From positions 1 through 20,229 of the forward strand of contig JAPLON010000045.1 in the NCBI GenBank assembly GCA_026400695.1: 20,229 nucleotides of DNA, given 5' to 3'. This DNA is from Pseudomonadota bacterium. Its GTDB lineage: Bacteria; Pseudomonadota; Alphaproteobacteria; Paracaedibacterales; CAITNM01. Below are positions 7,776 to 14,862 of this stretch, piece after piece. Both the position numbers and the translations under genes were made by a program. The notes beneath the pieces were generated by a model that saw only the letters and a list, made by a program, of their open reading frames with translations, had not been told where the DNA came from and searched no databases. Positions within the stretch are counted from its first letter, which is position 1. The number at the start of each line of letters is the position of its first letter.

Positions 7776-8350
7776 GGCTCCACCGTCGATAAATGTAATA
7801 GTTTTAAAATAAGCAATCGCTTATTATCAACCCTATTTTTTAATGCATCATAGGTAGCTTGTGGACTTATTACATCTGTTATCAAAACAGCATCAAAAAC
7901 CTTAAGGTCAGATCCGTGCTCAACATTGGTAACCGCAAACCCCATAGAATGTGCAACTAATCTAGCAATATCTGCTAGGTCACCCTCTCCTACTAAAGCT
8001 ATATTTTTCCAACCAAATTTTTGACAACTATAAAAGACTTCTTCACATTGTGATCTGGCATCACGAAAAAATGACAGTGATCTTGCTAAATAGTCAGCCA
8101 CCATGTGGCTCTTTTCTTTAAAACCTTCTGAGGTTAAAAAGTAGGTGATGCGCCTTGGGGAAATCTGCGATGCCCTGATCCACCCCTTTGTGATGCAACT
8201 TTTTAAATATTGATTCATCAACCCTAGTGCAATGTCTAATTCAACTGCCAAACCACGCTGAGTAAACGAAGGGTTACGCTCAATCTCAGTAAGCAGGTGC
8301 ACCATAACCTTTTTTTCAGTTTGCTCACGATTATCTTGAAAAGCTGCCAT
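7772..8350 (-). CDS. Winged-helix transcriptional regulator of the polysaccharide locus (EPS-associated, MarR-like)
   Basis: A 192-residue protein with an N-terminal winged helix-turn-helix (about 15-75: NPSFTQRGLAVELDIALGL, then the recognition region NQYLKSCITKGWIRAS and a wing ending ITYFLTSEGF). A linker follows, with SLSFFRDARSQCEEV, and a C-terminal Rossmann-like region (about 112-190, ALVGEGDLADIARLV). This arrangement matches the family often annotated as EPS-associated MarR-type regulator, commonly found next to a NusG-like gene in alphaproteobacterial polysaccharide loci. It is the first gene of the operon. There is no good Shine-Dalgarno sequence before the ATG at 8350; later ATGs would cut into the DNA-binding domain. 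A palindrome over its promoter suggests autoregulation, which is inference. Confidence 0.86.
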   Translation of the reverse strand: MAAFQDNREQTEKKVMVHLLTEIERNPSFTQRGLAVELDIALGLMNQYLKSCITKGWIRASQISPRRITYFLTSEGFKEKSHMVADYLARSLSFFRDARSQCEEVFYSCQKFGWKNIALVGEGDLADIARLVAHSMGFAVTNVEHGSDLKVFDAVLITDVISPQATYDALKNRVDNKRLLILKLLHLSTVEP

Positions 8351-8356
8351 GAAAGG

Positions 8357-8372
8357 TTAACAAATCGTAAAT
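8357..8372. repeat. 16-base motif, first copy
   Basis: TTAACAAATCGTAAAT, identical to 13412-13427, placed between the polysaccharide operon promoter and its first ATG. It overlaps the ACAAAT/ATTTGT inverted pair. A regulatory role is conjecture. Confidence 0.35.
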
Positions 8373-8375
8373 TTG

Positions 8376-8387
8376 TGTTCATGAACA
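8376..8387. promoter_or_regulatory. 12-bp palindrome at the operon start, candidate operator
   Basis: TGTTCATGAACA is a perfect palindrome lying immediately downstream of the predicted -10 box, hence over the likely transcription start. A second inverted pair (ACAAAT and ATTTGT, five bases apart, 8360-8376) abuts it on the gene side. Either could bind the winged-helix regulator or another dimeric factor. Confidence 0.45.
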
Positions 8388-8388
8388 G

Positions 8389-8417
8389 AACTTAATCGAT
8401 ACTGAACCTATCGTCAA
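8389..8417 (-). promoter_or_regulatory. Predicted sigma-70 promoter of the polysaccharide operon
   Basis: On the minus strand TTGACG (-35, 8412-8417) and TAAGTT (-10, 8389-8394) are separated by 17 bases. This is the best promoter-like match upstream of the operon's first gene and would give a leader of roughly 30 bases. The -10 box is weak. Confidence 0.5.
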
Positions 8418-8538
8418 GCACAAAAATTCACCCTCACCACCAAGCAAAAAGCTTTAAAGAAAACAAGCAAACCAAGCTACATAAAGATTTAAACTACACA
8501 TACTTACTGCGAGTTAGGTAAAACACATACCATAAATT

Positions 8539-9045
8539 TTAGCCACCCCATTGTGTGTTTCCAGCAGCCCCCCTGGTATCGCTAACACTTATTTCTAAAT
8601 CAGCTTTTTTTGCAAAGCTTGCTAGCAATTCGCGCAATTCCTCGTATTCTTTTGAAGATAATGGAAGATAATAGTGATCAGTTGAACCAAAATACCCGAT
8701 TATATTTATATAATTTTTTATAAGCGTTGTGTACAAATTTTGCAATTTTCCTAAACCATCTGCCCTAAGAATCTTAGTAGAACCTATGTCTTGAAAATTT
8801 TCACCTAAAATCTCCTGAATTGCTTGTAAATAGCCGGTAATAACTTTTATTTGCCATTCAACCCCTTTAATTTCTTTTATATTCTCAGGAGTCAAAACCA
8901 ATGTCTGTGAAAGATTAAAGGCCCCAGGGTTCATCCACGGATTACCCCTTTTAACCGAATTACCAAAAGGTGACGAAGCTGCTTGCACTGCATTAAACAA
9001 CATACACGCAAAAACAATTACACTTAAAAAATTTTTACAGTTCAT
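8539..9045 (-). CDS. Small exported protein of unknown function
   Basis: I do not recognise this 168-residue protein. It begins with a clear Sec signal (basic MNCKN, hydrophobic core, AVQA at residues 19-22 as probable cleavage site). The mature part starts with a proline- and glycine-containing stretch (SSPFGNSVKRGNPWMNPG). It then looks mostly helical, with no cysteine in the mature chain and no repeat or membrane segment. It ends in a short glycine-rich tail (TRGAAGNTQWGG). A possible -10 box (TATAAT on the minus strand, 9060-9065) lies close to the ATG, with no good Shine-Dalgarno. It is separated from the upstream frameshifted gene by a terminator hairpin, so it probably has its own transcript. 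Expected location is periplasmic or secreted. Confidence 0.72.
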   Translation of the reverse strand: MNCKNFLSVIVFACMLFNAVQAASSPFGNSVKRGNPWMNPGAFNLSQTLVLTPENIKEIKGVEWQIKVITGYLQAIQEILGENFQDIGSTKILRADGLGKLQNLYTTLIKNYINIIGYFGSTDHYYLPLSSKEYEELRELLASFAKKADLEISVSDTRGAAGNTQWGG

Positions 9046-9101
9046 AGCAAGCCAACTTAATTATAATATACTTACAGGTTAATGCTTAATTATTAAAATA
9101 T

Positions 9102-9144
9102 GATTAATAAAGTAAAAATTATTTCTTCTTTTACTTTATTAATC
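9102..9144 (-). terminator. Strong inverted repeat, likely terminator of the 9131-10031 gene
   Basis: Two perfectly complementary 16-base arms (9102-9117 and 9129-9144) flank an 11-base loop. The stop codon of the restored reading frame (9131-9133) lies inside the upstream arm as read on the minus strand. The stem is almost all A and T, with a T-rich stretch after it on the minus strand. Confidence 0.6.
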
Positions 9145-10031
9145 TACCTATGACTTCAAGAATAGAATCTAACTCTGCTGGAGATGTAGCCGCAATATTT
9201 TCAAGCAAAAATGCCCGCTCTGTAAAGTCTGATTCTGGATCAATCATTTTCTCCAAATAAGGAGCATAGCTAGACAAAGCCCCAAACACAGAATTAATCT
9301 CTGAACTATAGTTCTTACAATAATAAGCAATAATTGACTTTACGGTAAATAGGGAGGTCCAATGCCTCAGAAAGGGTAGCAGGCATATATTTTGTACGTT
9401 TTCTTAGCTTATCCTTTGGACAAAGTGACTTTTCAGAAGATTCAACATCATAACCAAAAATTTGCCTTAGTATCATATGTTTATTTTGGTTTAGTTTTCC
9501 TTTAAAAAAAGGGCCGTTAATTGCACCTAAAAGCTTCATCTTTAGCTCGTTATCTTCATGAATGGCACAAAAAAGTCCTAGCACTTCATTAATAACAACA
9601 ACCTCTTGTGACTCATTAATTAGACTATTCTCAAACAAGAAGTCTAGTGTCGAAAAAATTATACCTTTGCCCTCGTCACTCAGTTCATCATATGACAAAT
9701 CCAATAACAATTTACTAAACTTACCCTGATGATTCTCTAATAAGCTTTTGCAAAACTTGCTTTCTTGAATACGCCTTATAAGCTCTTCTCTTTGCCCAGC
9801 TTCAGGAAGCTTAGAAAAAACTTCGATAAATCGTGCCATCCCAGCTTTATCAAACTTAGAAAACAGATCAACCGGTATAATATTAGTCTCTTGCAGCTTA
9901 TTAACCGTAGCACAAGATGCGCCGCCAGCAAGCTCTTCTGGAACCAGCGAGTCTTCAGCACCATAAACAAAACCTACCCCCATCGCTAACACAACAACTT
10001 GAAAGAGTGAACCATTGTACAATTTGGTCAT
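9131..10031 (-). pseudogene. Exported protein gene with a single-base frameshift
   Basis: The open frame from 10031 stops at 9315 after 238 residues, ending in an implausible tail (PIYRKVNYCLLL). If one C is removed from the CCC run at about 9353-9355, the frame continues from Leu226 through LFTVKSIIAYYCKNYSSEIN and a further 53 coding-like residues to a TAA at 9131-9133, giving about 299 residues. Nearly 200 bases without a stop in an AT-rich genome, a sensible amino-acid composition and a stop placed in a terminator stem all support one original gene. The N-terminus is a Sec signal (cleavage probably after VYG, residue 24). The rest appears helical (SKFDKAGMARFIEVFSKLPE and similar). No known family is recognised. 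It may be a young pseudogene, a sequencing error, or a translated truncated protein. Confidence 0.68.
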
Positions 10032-10088
10032 AATGTATAAACCCCATATAAATGCTTGCTATACATTATTTATACATTTTTATAGTTA

Positions 10089-10104
10089 AAAATTAATTAA
10101 TTTT
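10089..10104. repeat. 16-bp AT-only palindrome between proA and the next gene
   Basis: AAAATTAATTAATTTT is a perfect palindrome lying 22 bases beyond the proA stop. It may contribute to transcription termination after proBA, but such AT-only palindromes also arise easily in AT-rich DNA. Confidence 0.35.
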
Positions 10105-10126
10105 ACCTTGAGATGATTAATAAACA

Positions 10127-11374
10127 CTAGCCTCTTACTTGACCATTGCCATGCACAACCCACTTGTAGCTAGTTAATGCCTCTAACCCCATGGGGCCAC
10201 GAGCGTGTAATTTTTGTGTACTAATTCCAATTTCTGCTCCCATGCCGAATTGCCCACCATCTGTAAAAGCTGTGGAAGCGTTAACATAAACCACAGCCGC
10301 ATCAACTTTTTCAATAAATGAGTTAGCTGACTTAATATCTTCTGTGATAATTGCTTCGCTATGGCTAGAAGTATGTTTAATAATGTGTTGCATGGCTTCA
10401 TCTATTGAATCCACTACTTTGACTGCTAATTTATAGGATAAAAATTCCCTTCCAAAATCCTCTGCTTTAGCTGTATGCAATAACTCTAAATTATAATTAG
10501 CTTTAAGTGCTTCGTATGATTTCACATCAGCAAAAATTTCTACGTTATGATTTTGCAAAGGTTCAACTAAGGAATATAAATCGTTAATGCGCTCTTTATG
10601 GATTAAGAGACAATCCAAAGCATTACACACGCTTACTCTTCTGGTTTTGGCATTGTTGATAATATCGCGGCCCTTTTTAAGGTCTCCGCTTGCATCAAAA
10701 TAAGTGTGTACAATGCCTGCACCTGTTTCTATTACAGGGATTTTAGCGTTTTGCCTTACAAAATCTATAAGTGACTGACTACCCCTTGGAATGCATACAT
10801 CTACTAAACCAGTTGCTTGGAGCAAAATATGCGTTTCTTCTCTGCTTGGAGGAAATAAGTAGACTGAATTAACATCCACATCGTGTTCTTTCAAACACTT
10901 TTGGATAATTTCTACAAAAATAAGATTGCTATGATAAGCTTCCTTGCCACCCTTTAAAACAACGGCATTACCACTTTTAAAACAAAGGGCAAAAGCGTCA
11001 ATCGTAACATTGGGCCGTGCTTCGTAGATAATACCTATTACCCCCAAAGGTACAGATATTTTTTCTATATTTAAGCCATTTGGCATAACTTTATGTTCTA
11101 ATCTTTTCGAAAGTGGAGATGGCAAATTAGCTACGTTTTTTACATCTTCTGCAATTGCTTTTATACGACTCTCATTCAAAAGCAATCTGTCATACATTGG
11201 GTTATGTTTATCAATATTTGCTAGGTCTTTAGCATTTGCGTCAAGAGTTTTATCACAAGTCTTCAGCAAAGATCCGGCTAAGGAAGTAAGAATTACATTG
11301 CGTTTGGCTTCACTCAAAAGAGCAAGGCCATAACTGGCATTTTTAGTTTTTTTAAGGCACTCAAGGATATTCAT
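10127..11374 (-). CDS. proA: Gamma-glutamyl phosphate reductase
   Basis: The second enzyme of proline synthesis from glutamate. It reduces gamma-glutamyl phosphate with NADPH to glutamate semialdehyde, which cyclises spontaneously. The 415-residue length is normal. Typical motifs are VPLGVIGIIYEARPNVT near 108-124, LKGGKEAYHSN near 140-150, PRGSQSLIDFV near 197, and KTRRVSVCNALDCLL with the catalytic Cys250. The C-terminus carries AFTDGGQFGMGAEIGISTQ and ARGPMGLEALTSYKW, as in bona fide ProA. It begins nine bases after the proB stop, forming a classic proBA operon. ProC is not in the window. Retention of proline synthesis is notable if the organism is a host-restricted bacterium. Confidence 0.97.
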   Translation of the reverse strand: MNILECLKKTKNASYGLALLSEAKRNVILTSLAGSLLKTCDKTLDANAKDLANIDKHNPMYDRLLLNESRIKAIAEDVKNVANLPSPLSKRLEHKVMPNGLNIEKISVPLGVIGIIYEARPNVTIDAFALCFKSGNAVVLKGGKEAYHSNLIFVEIIQKCLKEHDVDVNSVYLFPPSREETHILLQATGLVDVCIPRGSQSLIDFVRQNAKIPVIETGAGIVHTYFDASGDLKKGRDIINNAKTRRVSVCNALDCLLIHKERINDLYSLVEPLQNHNVEIFADVKSYEALKANYNLELLHTAKAEDFGREFLSYKLAVKVVDSIDEAMQHIIKHTSSHSEAIITEDIKSANSFIEKVDAAVVYVNASTAFTDGGQFGMGAEIGISTQKLHARGPMGLEALTSYKWVVHGNGQVRG

Positions 11375-11383
11375 AAAATCTTT

Positions 11384-12454
11384 CTAAAAAATATGTAAAT
11401 GATCGTAGTGAATAAAAGCAGGCTTACTTTTTTTTCCAATACATTCTTCTAACTTTTTAGAATCATACCTGGCAATGCCTATTCCTAAAATTTTTTGATT
11501 TAGGGTAGCAATTTCGACAATATCGCCTTTTGAAAAATTACCACTATAAGACTCTATGCCCACAGGCAGTATGCTTATAACCCGCTTGTTTTCTTTTAAA
11601 ATCTCATCTAAACAACTGTTAATTATTATTCTTCCGCTTTTTTGTTGGTCACTATAGGCAACCCACCTTTTGATATTAGATTTCTTTTTAGTGGCAACAA
11701 TCCTAGTTCCTACTTGTTCACCCAAAGCTAATCTGGTGATAATATTTGGCTGATTAACTGATGCTATATGAGGGACTATCCCAAGTTTTGACATTTTGCG
11801 TGCTGTACTAAGTTTACTAATCATACCACCTCTGCCATGGGTACTTTTCACACTTGATACATTAAGCCAGCTATTTTCTGGATCCATGGTATCAATTAGC
11901 TCAGCATCTGGTTCACTTGGGTGCCCAGTATAAACACCTTCGATGTTACTTAGAATTATGAGTTTATCTGCATTGATTTGTGATGCAATAAGGCCAGCTA
12001 ATTCATCGTTATCAGTAAACATCAACTCTTCAATTGAAACGCTGTCATTTTCATTAATAATTGGGGTGATGTTATCTTGTTCTAAAATTTCCGAGATTAA
12101 CCGCGAAATATTTAGATAGTGCTTTCTGGTATGAAAATCTTGCTTAGTAAGCAAAAGCTGAGAAGCAAGCATATTATGTTTTTTAAACATTTGAGAATAA
12201 ATATGCATAAGCTCGTGTTGCCCTACGGATGCCAGGACTTGCTTTTCAGCAATAGAAGATCCGTATTCTTTACCGAGCATTTGGCGAGCAACATTTCTTC
12301 CAAAACCAACTGCACCTGAACTTACAAGCACTACCTTATGTTTGTTTTTTTGCAAACTTGCTATTTGATCAACTATTGAAGCAATTACTGATTCAAGTGG
12401 TGTTCCTTGCTCTGATAGAATACTTTGTGTACCAACTTTAACTACCATTTTCAT
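11384..12454 (-). CDS. proB: Glutamate 5-kinase with PUA domain
   Basis: The first enzyme of proline synthesis: ATP-dependent phosphorylation of glutamate at the gamma-carboxyl. The amino-acid-kinase domain occupies about 1-250, with VVKVGTQSIL at the start, LVSSGAVGFGR (substrate binding), INENDSVSIEEL and TDNDELAGLIASQINADKL (ATP and glutamate contacts), and STHGRGGMISKLSTARK. A C-terminal PUA domain follows from about residue 270 (SGRIIINSCLDEIL, FSKGDIVEIA). The 356-residue length is normal for PUA-containing ProB. GGAG lies six bases before the ATG at 12454; the in-frame ATG at codon 3 is less well placed. Proline feedback inhibition is known for the family. Confidence 0.97.
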   Translation of the reverse strand: MKMVVKVGTQSILSEQGTPLESVIASIVDQIASLQKNKHKVVLVSSGAVGFGRNVARQMLGKEYGSSIAEKQVLASVGQHELMHIYSQMFKKHNMLASQLLLTKQDFHTRKHYLNISRLISEILEQDNITPIINENDSVSIEELMFTDNDELAGLIASQINADKLIILSNIEGVYTGHPSEPDAELIDTMDPENSWLNVSSVKSTHGRGGMISKLSTARKMSKLGIVPHIASVNQPNIITRLALGEQVGTRIVATKKKSNIKRWVAYSDQQKSGRIIINSCLDEILKENKRVISILPVGIESYSGNFSKGDIVEIATLNQKILGIGIARYDSKKLEECIGKKSKPAFIHYDHLHIF

Positions 12455-12518
12455 TTTTGTCTCCTAATAGCTAGATCGTAGCCAAGACTTTCTAGTCTGC
12501 CTTCGCCATATTAACCTT

Positions 12519-13262
12519 TTAACCAGCTGGAGTAATAGTAGTTAATAAATCACGCATGCTGCTCAGCATCAAAGCGTAAGCTGCAGTTTCTTGCGTTAAT
12601 AGCCCTTCTAAAGCATCAGCCAAATGTCTAAGGCCTGAATCTCTTGCTTGAATCATTGTTTTACGAAGAGGACAAGCAACAACCATGAGTGCAAATTTAT
12701 GTGGATCATCATGGGAAGCAAGTTCAGCATAATAAATTGCCTTTGAAAATAAATCTACAATCGTTCCATCTTCCACTTCGTCAGTATAAAATGCTATCCT
12801 CGCCGCTGAGCAATAATATTGTGCAGCACGATCTGCATACAAAGATATATCAGCCACTCTCAAAGTCTTTCTAGCAACTTCTTGGGCAGCTTGCACATAC
12901 AAAGCACAGGCTCTGGCACGCTTTCCCTCTTTATAGTATCTTCGAGCTGCTTTGGCTAACAAACTTGCCATATCCCTCTCTGTACTTTCTACTTCAGAAC
13001 CTGAAGAAGCAAATTTAACAGTTCTGTCCCTTTCACCTGCTATTGGTGCTCCTCTTGCGGTAGGAACTGACATCATACCTTCTGACTCAGTCACCGGTAT
13101 TCCTAAGTGAGGAAGAATAACTCTATCTCTTATTCTTACTTCTTCAGTTCCTTCTACTATTCTTGCAAGGCTGGGTAAACTTACGAACCCTCCCTCGGCA
13201 GCCATTAAAGAATGAGTCAAAAGTATGGTTATAGTAATATTTAATATAGTCACTATATTCAT
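12519..13262 (-). CDS. Exported helical protein of unknown function
   Basis: A 247-residue protein with a Sec signal (MNIVTILNITITILLTHSLM, probable cleavage near MA-AEG, residue 21). The mature N-terminal part (about 25-95) is low in predicted structure. Residues from about 95 form alanine- and tyrosine-rich amphipathic helices (LLAKAARRYYKEGKRARACA, LYADRAAQYYCSAARIAFY) that resemble TPR or TPR-like solenoids, although I cannot delimit repeats. AGGAG lies five bases before the ATG, so the start is well supported. It sits 64 bases upstream of proB on the same strand and may share its transcript, with no obvious functional link. The function is unknown. A periplasmic or secreted adaptor is one possibility. 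Confidence 0.75.
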   Translation of the reverse strand: MNIVTILNITITILLTHSLMAAEGGFVSLPSLARIVEGTEEVRIRDRVILPHLGIPVTESEGMMSVPTARGAPIAGERDRTVKFASSGSEVESTERDMASLLAKAARRYYKEGKRARACALYVQAAQEVARKTLRVADISLYADRAAQYYCSAARIAFYTDEVEDGTIVDLFSKAIYYAELASHDDPHKFALMVVACPLRKTMIQARDSGLRHLADALEGLLTQETAAYALMLSSMRDLLTTITPAG

Positions 13263-13448
13263 CCTTTCTCCTTTTGCTAAAATAATTAAGATAGCCGTTA
13301 ATAAGTTGAATTTTCAAAGTATTCTCTACTGAATTTCTCCTCAATAGAAATATCTCCATCAATTACATCACCTAAAATCAATGTTTTAACGTAATAATAA
13401 CAAAGCATTCATTAACAAATCGTAAATAATTAATATTCAACCATCAAT
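13263..13448. other. Intergenic stretch upstream of the 13262 gene
   Basis: No credible gene. It holds the leader of the minus-strand exported-protein gene and the 16-base motif at 13412-13427 that recurs at 8357-8372. A short minus-strand frame ending inside the neighbouring gene is judged spurious. The carbonic-anhydrase remnant begins at 13449. Confidence 0.5.
13412..13427. repeat. 16-base motif, second copy
   Basis: TTAACAAATCGTAAAT is identical to 8357-8372. Both copies lie upstream of minus-strand transcription units (about 150 and 7 bases before the respective ATGs). The TTAA-N7-TAAA layout loosely resembles the CtrA full site TTAA-N7-TTAA. Confidence 0.35.
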
Positions 13449-13624
13449 TTAAGTAATGCACCAACATCACTTGTTTCATGCATCAATTTTTGATTATGGG
13501 ACGATACTGATAAATTATTAGGGAATATTTTTAACAGACTGATCAGTATGATGAAGTAGCTATTCCAGGTGCAGCGGTAGCGCTTGTTCAAAAATCAAGA
13601 GTGCATAGACATTTAGTTTTGTAA
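13449..13624 (+). pseudogene. Degraded carbonic-anhydrase-like gene remnant
   Basis: Translation gives LSNAPTSLVSCINF, a stop (TGA, 13491-13493), then LWDDTDKLLGNIFNRL, a frame change near 13535-13540, and DQYDEVAIPGAAVALVQKS. This parallels the intact protein encoded at 15132-15842: STLLVSCIDFRLRDETDKLM and DEYDEVALPGAAIALVPPSK. At the DNA level, ACTTGTTTCATGCATC is identical in both. The remnant therefore carries an in-frame stop, a frameshift and loss of both ends, including the second zinc-ligand motif. It is evidence of an older duplication of the carbonic-anhydrase-like gene, with one copy decaying. Confidence 0.85.
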
Positions 13625-13656
13625 AATATTATCAATAATCACCAACTTTAAATGTT

Positions 13657-13672
13657 AAAAATTTAAATTTTT
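13657..13672. repeat. 16-bp AT-only palindrome upstream of the host-attachment gene
   Basis: AAAAATTTAAATTTTT is a perfect palindrome about 60 bases before the ATG at 13730. It could be part of the promoter region or a hairpin ending transcription from the left. Composition alone makes such a palindrome fairly likely. Confidence 0.3.
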
Positions 13673-13729
13673 CACGCAGACAGCTAACTTCAAACCATCT
13701 AGCCAGAACTTGTAGTGGAGGTAAAAACT

Positions 13730-14176
13730 ATGAAAAAACAAACAACTTATGTGGTAATTGCTGATGGGACACGTGCTAAATTCTTAATTAAGAATGTGGA
13801 TGGTTTAACTCCAATTCTGCATACGCACCATCTAGAAGAGGATGTGATGATTCATCAGGATAAGGGCACATCCACACCTGGTAAAGTAGGTAAGGGAATG
13901 TCACTTCATGGCTTGCATAGCTACCCCGCCCATTCAGATTGGTACCAGTTTAAAAAAGAAGCATTTGCTATAGACGTAGCCAAAATACTTCATAGTTCTG
14001 AGGAAAATTATAATAAATTAATTTTAATTGCATCACCATTCGTATTAGGACGTTTACGACTACAATTATCACCCAGTACTGCCTCTAAAGTGATTTGTGA
14101 AATAAATAAAGATCTCACTAAATCCCCATTAAAAAATGTTTTTAACGTCCTGAATAATATGGAAACGTGCCTGTAG
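13730..14176 (+). CDS. Host-attachment-family protein (baeRF/eRF1-like fold)
   Basis: A 148-residue cytoplasmic-looking protein without signal peptide. It matches the family annotated as protein required for attachment to host cells: TTYVVIADGTRAKFL at the start, the central HQDKGTSTPGKVGKGMS and SDWYQFKKEAFAIDVAKIL, then KLILIASPFVLGRLRLQLS and a final INKDLTK. The family name comes from a mutant phenotype in plant-associated bacteria, and the structural relationship is to archaeal release-factor-1-like domains. Its biochemical role is not settled. The frame extends five codons upstream to a GTG, but GGAGG eight bases before the ATG at 13730 decides the start. It converges with the SemiSWEET gene. 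Confidence 0.82.
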   Translation: MKKQTTYVVIADGTRAKFLIKNVDGLTPILHTHHLEEDVMIHQDKGTSTPGKVGKGMSLHGLHSYPAHSDWYQFKKEAFAIDVAKILHSSEENYNKLILIASPFVLGRLRLQLSPSTASKVICEINKDLTKSPLKNVFNVLNNMETCL

Positions 14177-14203
14177 TAATTGGATATAAACTATCCTAAG
14201 GCT

Positions 14204-14461
14204 TTATTGATATATTAAGATTGAAATAACCGTAAGGATAGCTCCTATGCTTGCAATAATATTTGCTATAATGAGGGGCTTATCCTTTATTAAAAATCCA
14301 TAAATCATCCAGCTGCATACTGAAATAAGACCACACAAGAATCCAAATAGAGAAACATCGCGCGCACTTTTATTTTTGACGATCTCATAAAATTGTGAAT
14401 AGAATACAAACTGCCCAAAAATTCCAATAAAAATCATGTATTTTTCATACAATTTTCTCAC
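14204..14461 (-). CDS. SemiSWEET/MtN3-family sugar transporter
   Basis: An 85-residue membrane protein with three predicted helices: about 9-28 (MIFIGIFGQFVFYSQFYEIV), 37-57 (VSLFGFLCGLISVCSWMIYG) and 63-84. This is the single triple-helix bundle of bacterial SemiSWEETs, which dimerise to carry mono- or disaccharides. The loop motif SARDVSLFGFL corresponds to the family's SA-x-S-LS-x-x-x segment. The first helix has YSQ in place of the more usual proline-glutamine pair. The start is GTG at 14461; an in-frame ATG at codon 9 is possible and would still keep all three helices. No strong ribosome binding site is seen for either. Confidence 0.78.
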   Translation of the reverse strand: MRKLYEKYMIFIGIFGQFVFYSQFYEIVKNKSARDVSLFGFLCGLISVCSWMIYGFLIKDKPLIIANIIASIGAILTVISILIYQ

Positions 14462-14476
14462 AATCTTGCTTCTTTC

Positions 14477-14602
14477 TTATTTTGAAAACTCGTTTTTAAT
14501 TACACTAAGTGAAACTCCACGTGGCAAGCCCCATGGTTTTACGATAGATTTATAAAACGCTTTACCTATCCTTGTAAATTTGCATAATTTTTTCCAAACC
14601 AT
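14477..14602 (-). CDS. Possible 41-residue basic small protein
   Basis: A short frame from ATG 14602 to TAA 14477 begins MVWKKLCKFTRIGKAFYK and ends LSVIKNEFSK. It stops 15 bases before the SemiSWEET GTG on the same strand. It is strongly basic, with a non-random look, but it has no Shine-Dalgarno sequence and no family I recognise. It could be a real small protein, a leader peptide, or the C-terminal remnant of a lost gene. Confidence 0.25.
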   Translation of the reverse strand: MVWKKLCKFTRIGKAFYKSIVKPWGLPRGVSLSVIKNEFSK

Positions 14603-14810
14603 GATAACTTAATAAAGACAGGCTTTACATGCAAACAAGCGCCATGATCACTTGCGTATCATACAATATTAGGACCCATTAGCAAAATTATGGTTCTATT
14701 TTGCCATCAAAAAAGCTTTCTTGGCGGGTGAAATAAAGAAAATATTAACATTTTAGGAGTAATTCAGTTCAAGCTCATTCGCTTTAGAAAAATAATATTA
14801 CGTTAAAATG

Positions 14811-14851
14811 TAGGGGGTAATACTTAGGACAAGTGAAAAAAATACCCCCTA
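14811..14851. repeat. Inverted repeat with G5/C5 arms
   Basis: TAGGGGGTA (14811-14819) and TACCCCCTA (14843-14851) are perfect 9-base complements around a 23-base spacer. These are the only G5 and C5 runs in a very AT-rich intergenic region. It could be an RNA hairpin in a leader, a terminator, or a pair of element ends. Confidence 0.5.
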
Positions 14852-14862
14852 TCAATTCTTTA

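Noticed and set aside
12485..12498. Small hairpin AGACT/AGTCT upstream of proB
   Set aside because: Only five base pairs with no T tract; it could occur by chance, so it is not listed as a terminator or regulatory site.
12511..12526. TTAACC-N-TTAACC pair as a CtrA site
   Set aside because: The spacing is not that of the CtrA full site and it overlaps the stop codon of the exported-protein gene.
13144..13362. Minus-strand 72-residue frame (MMEIFLLRRNSVENT...)
   Set aside because: It overlaps the signal-peptide gene out of frame, lacks a ribosome binding site and has no recognisable domain.
14811..14851. Fluoride-type or other known riboswitch at the G5/C5 hairpin
   Set aside because: The loop does not contain the conserved residues of riboswitch classes I know; only the inverted repeat is supported.
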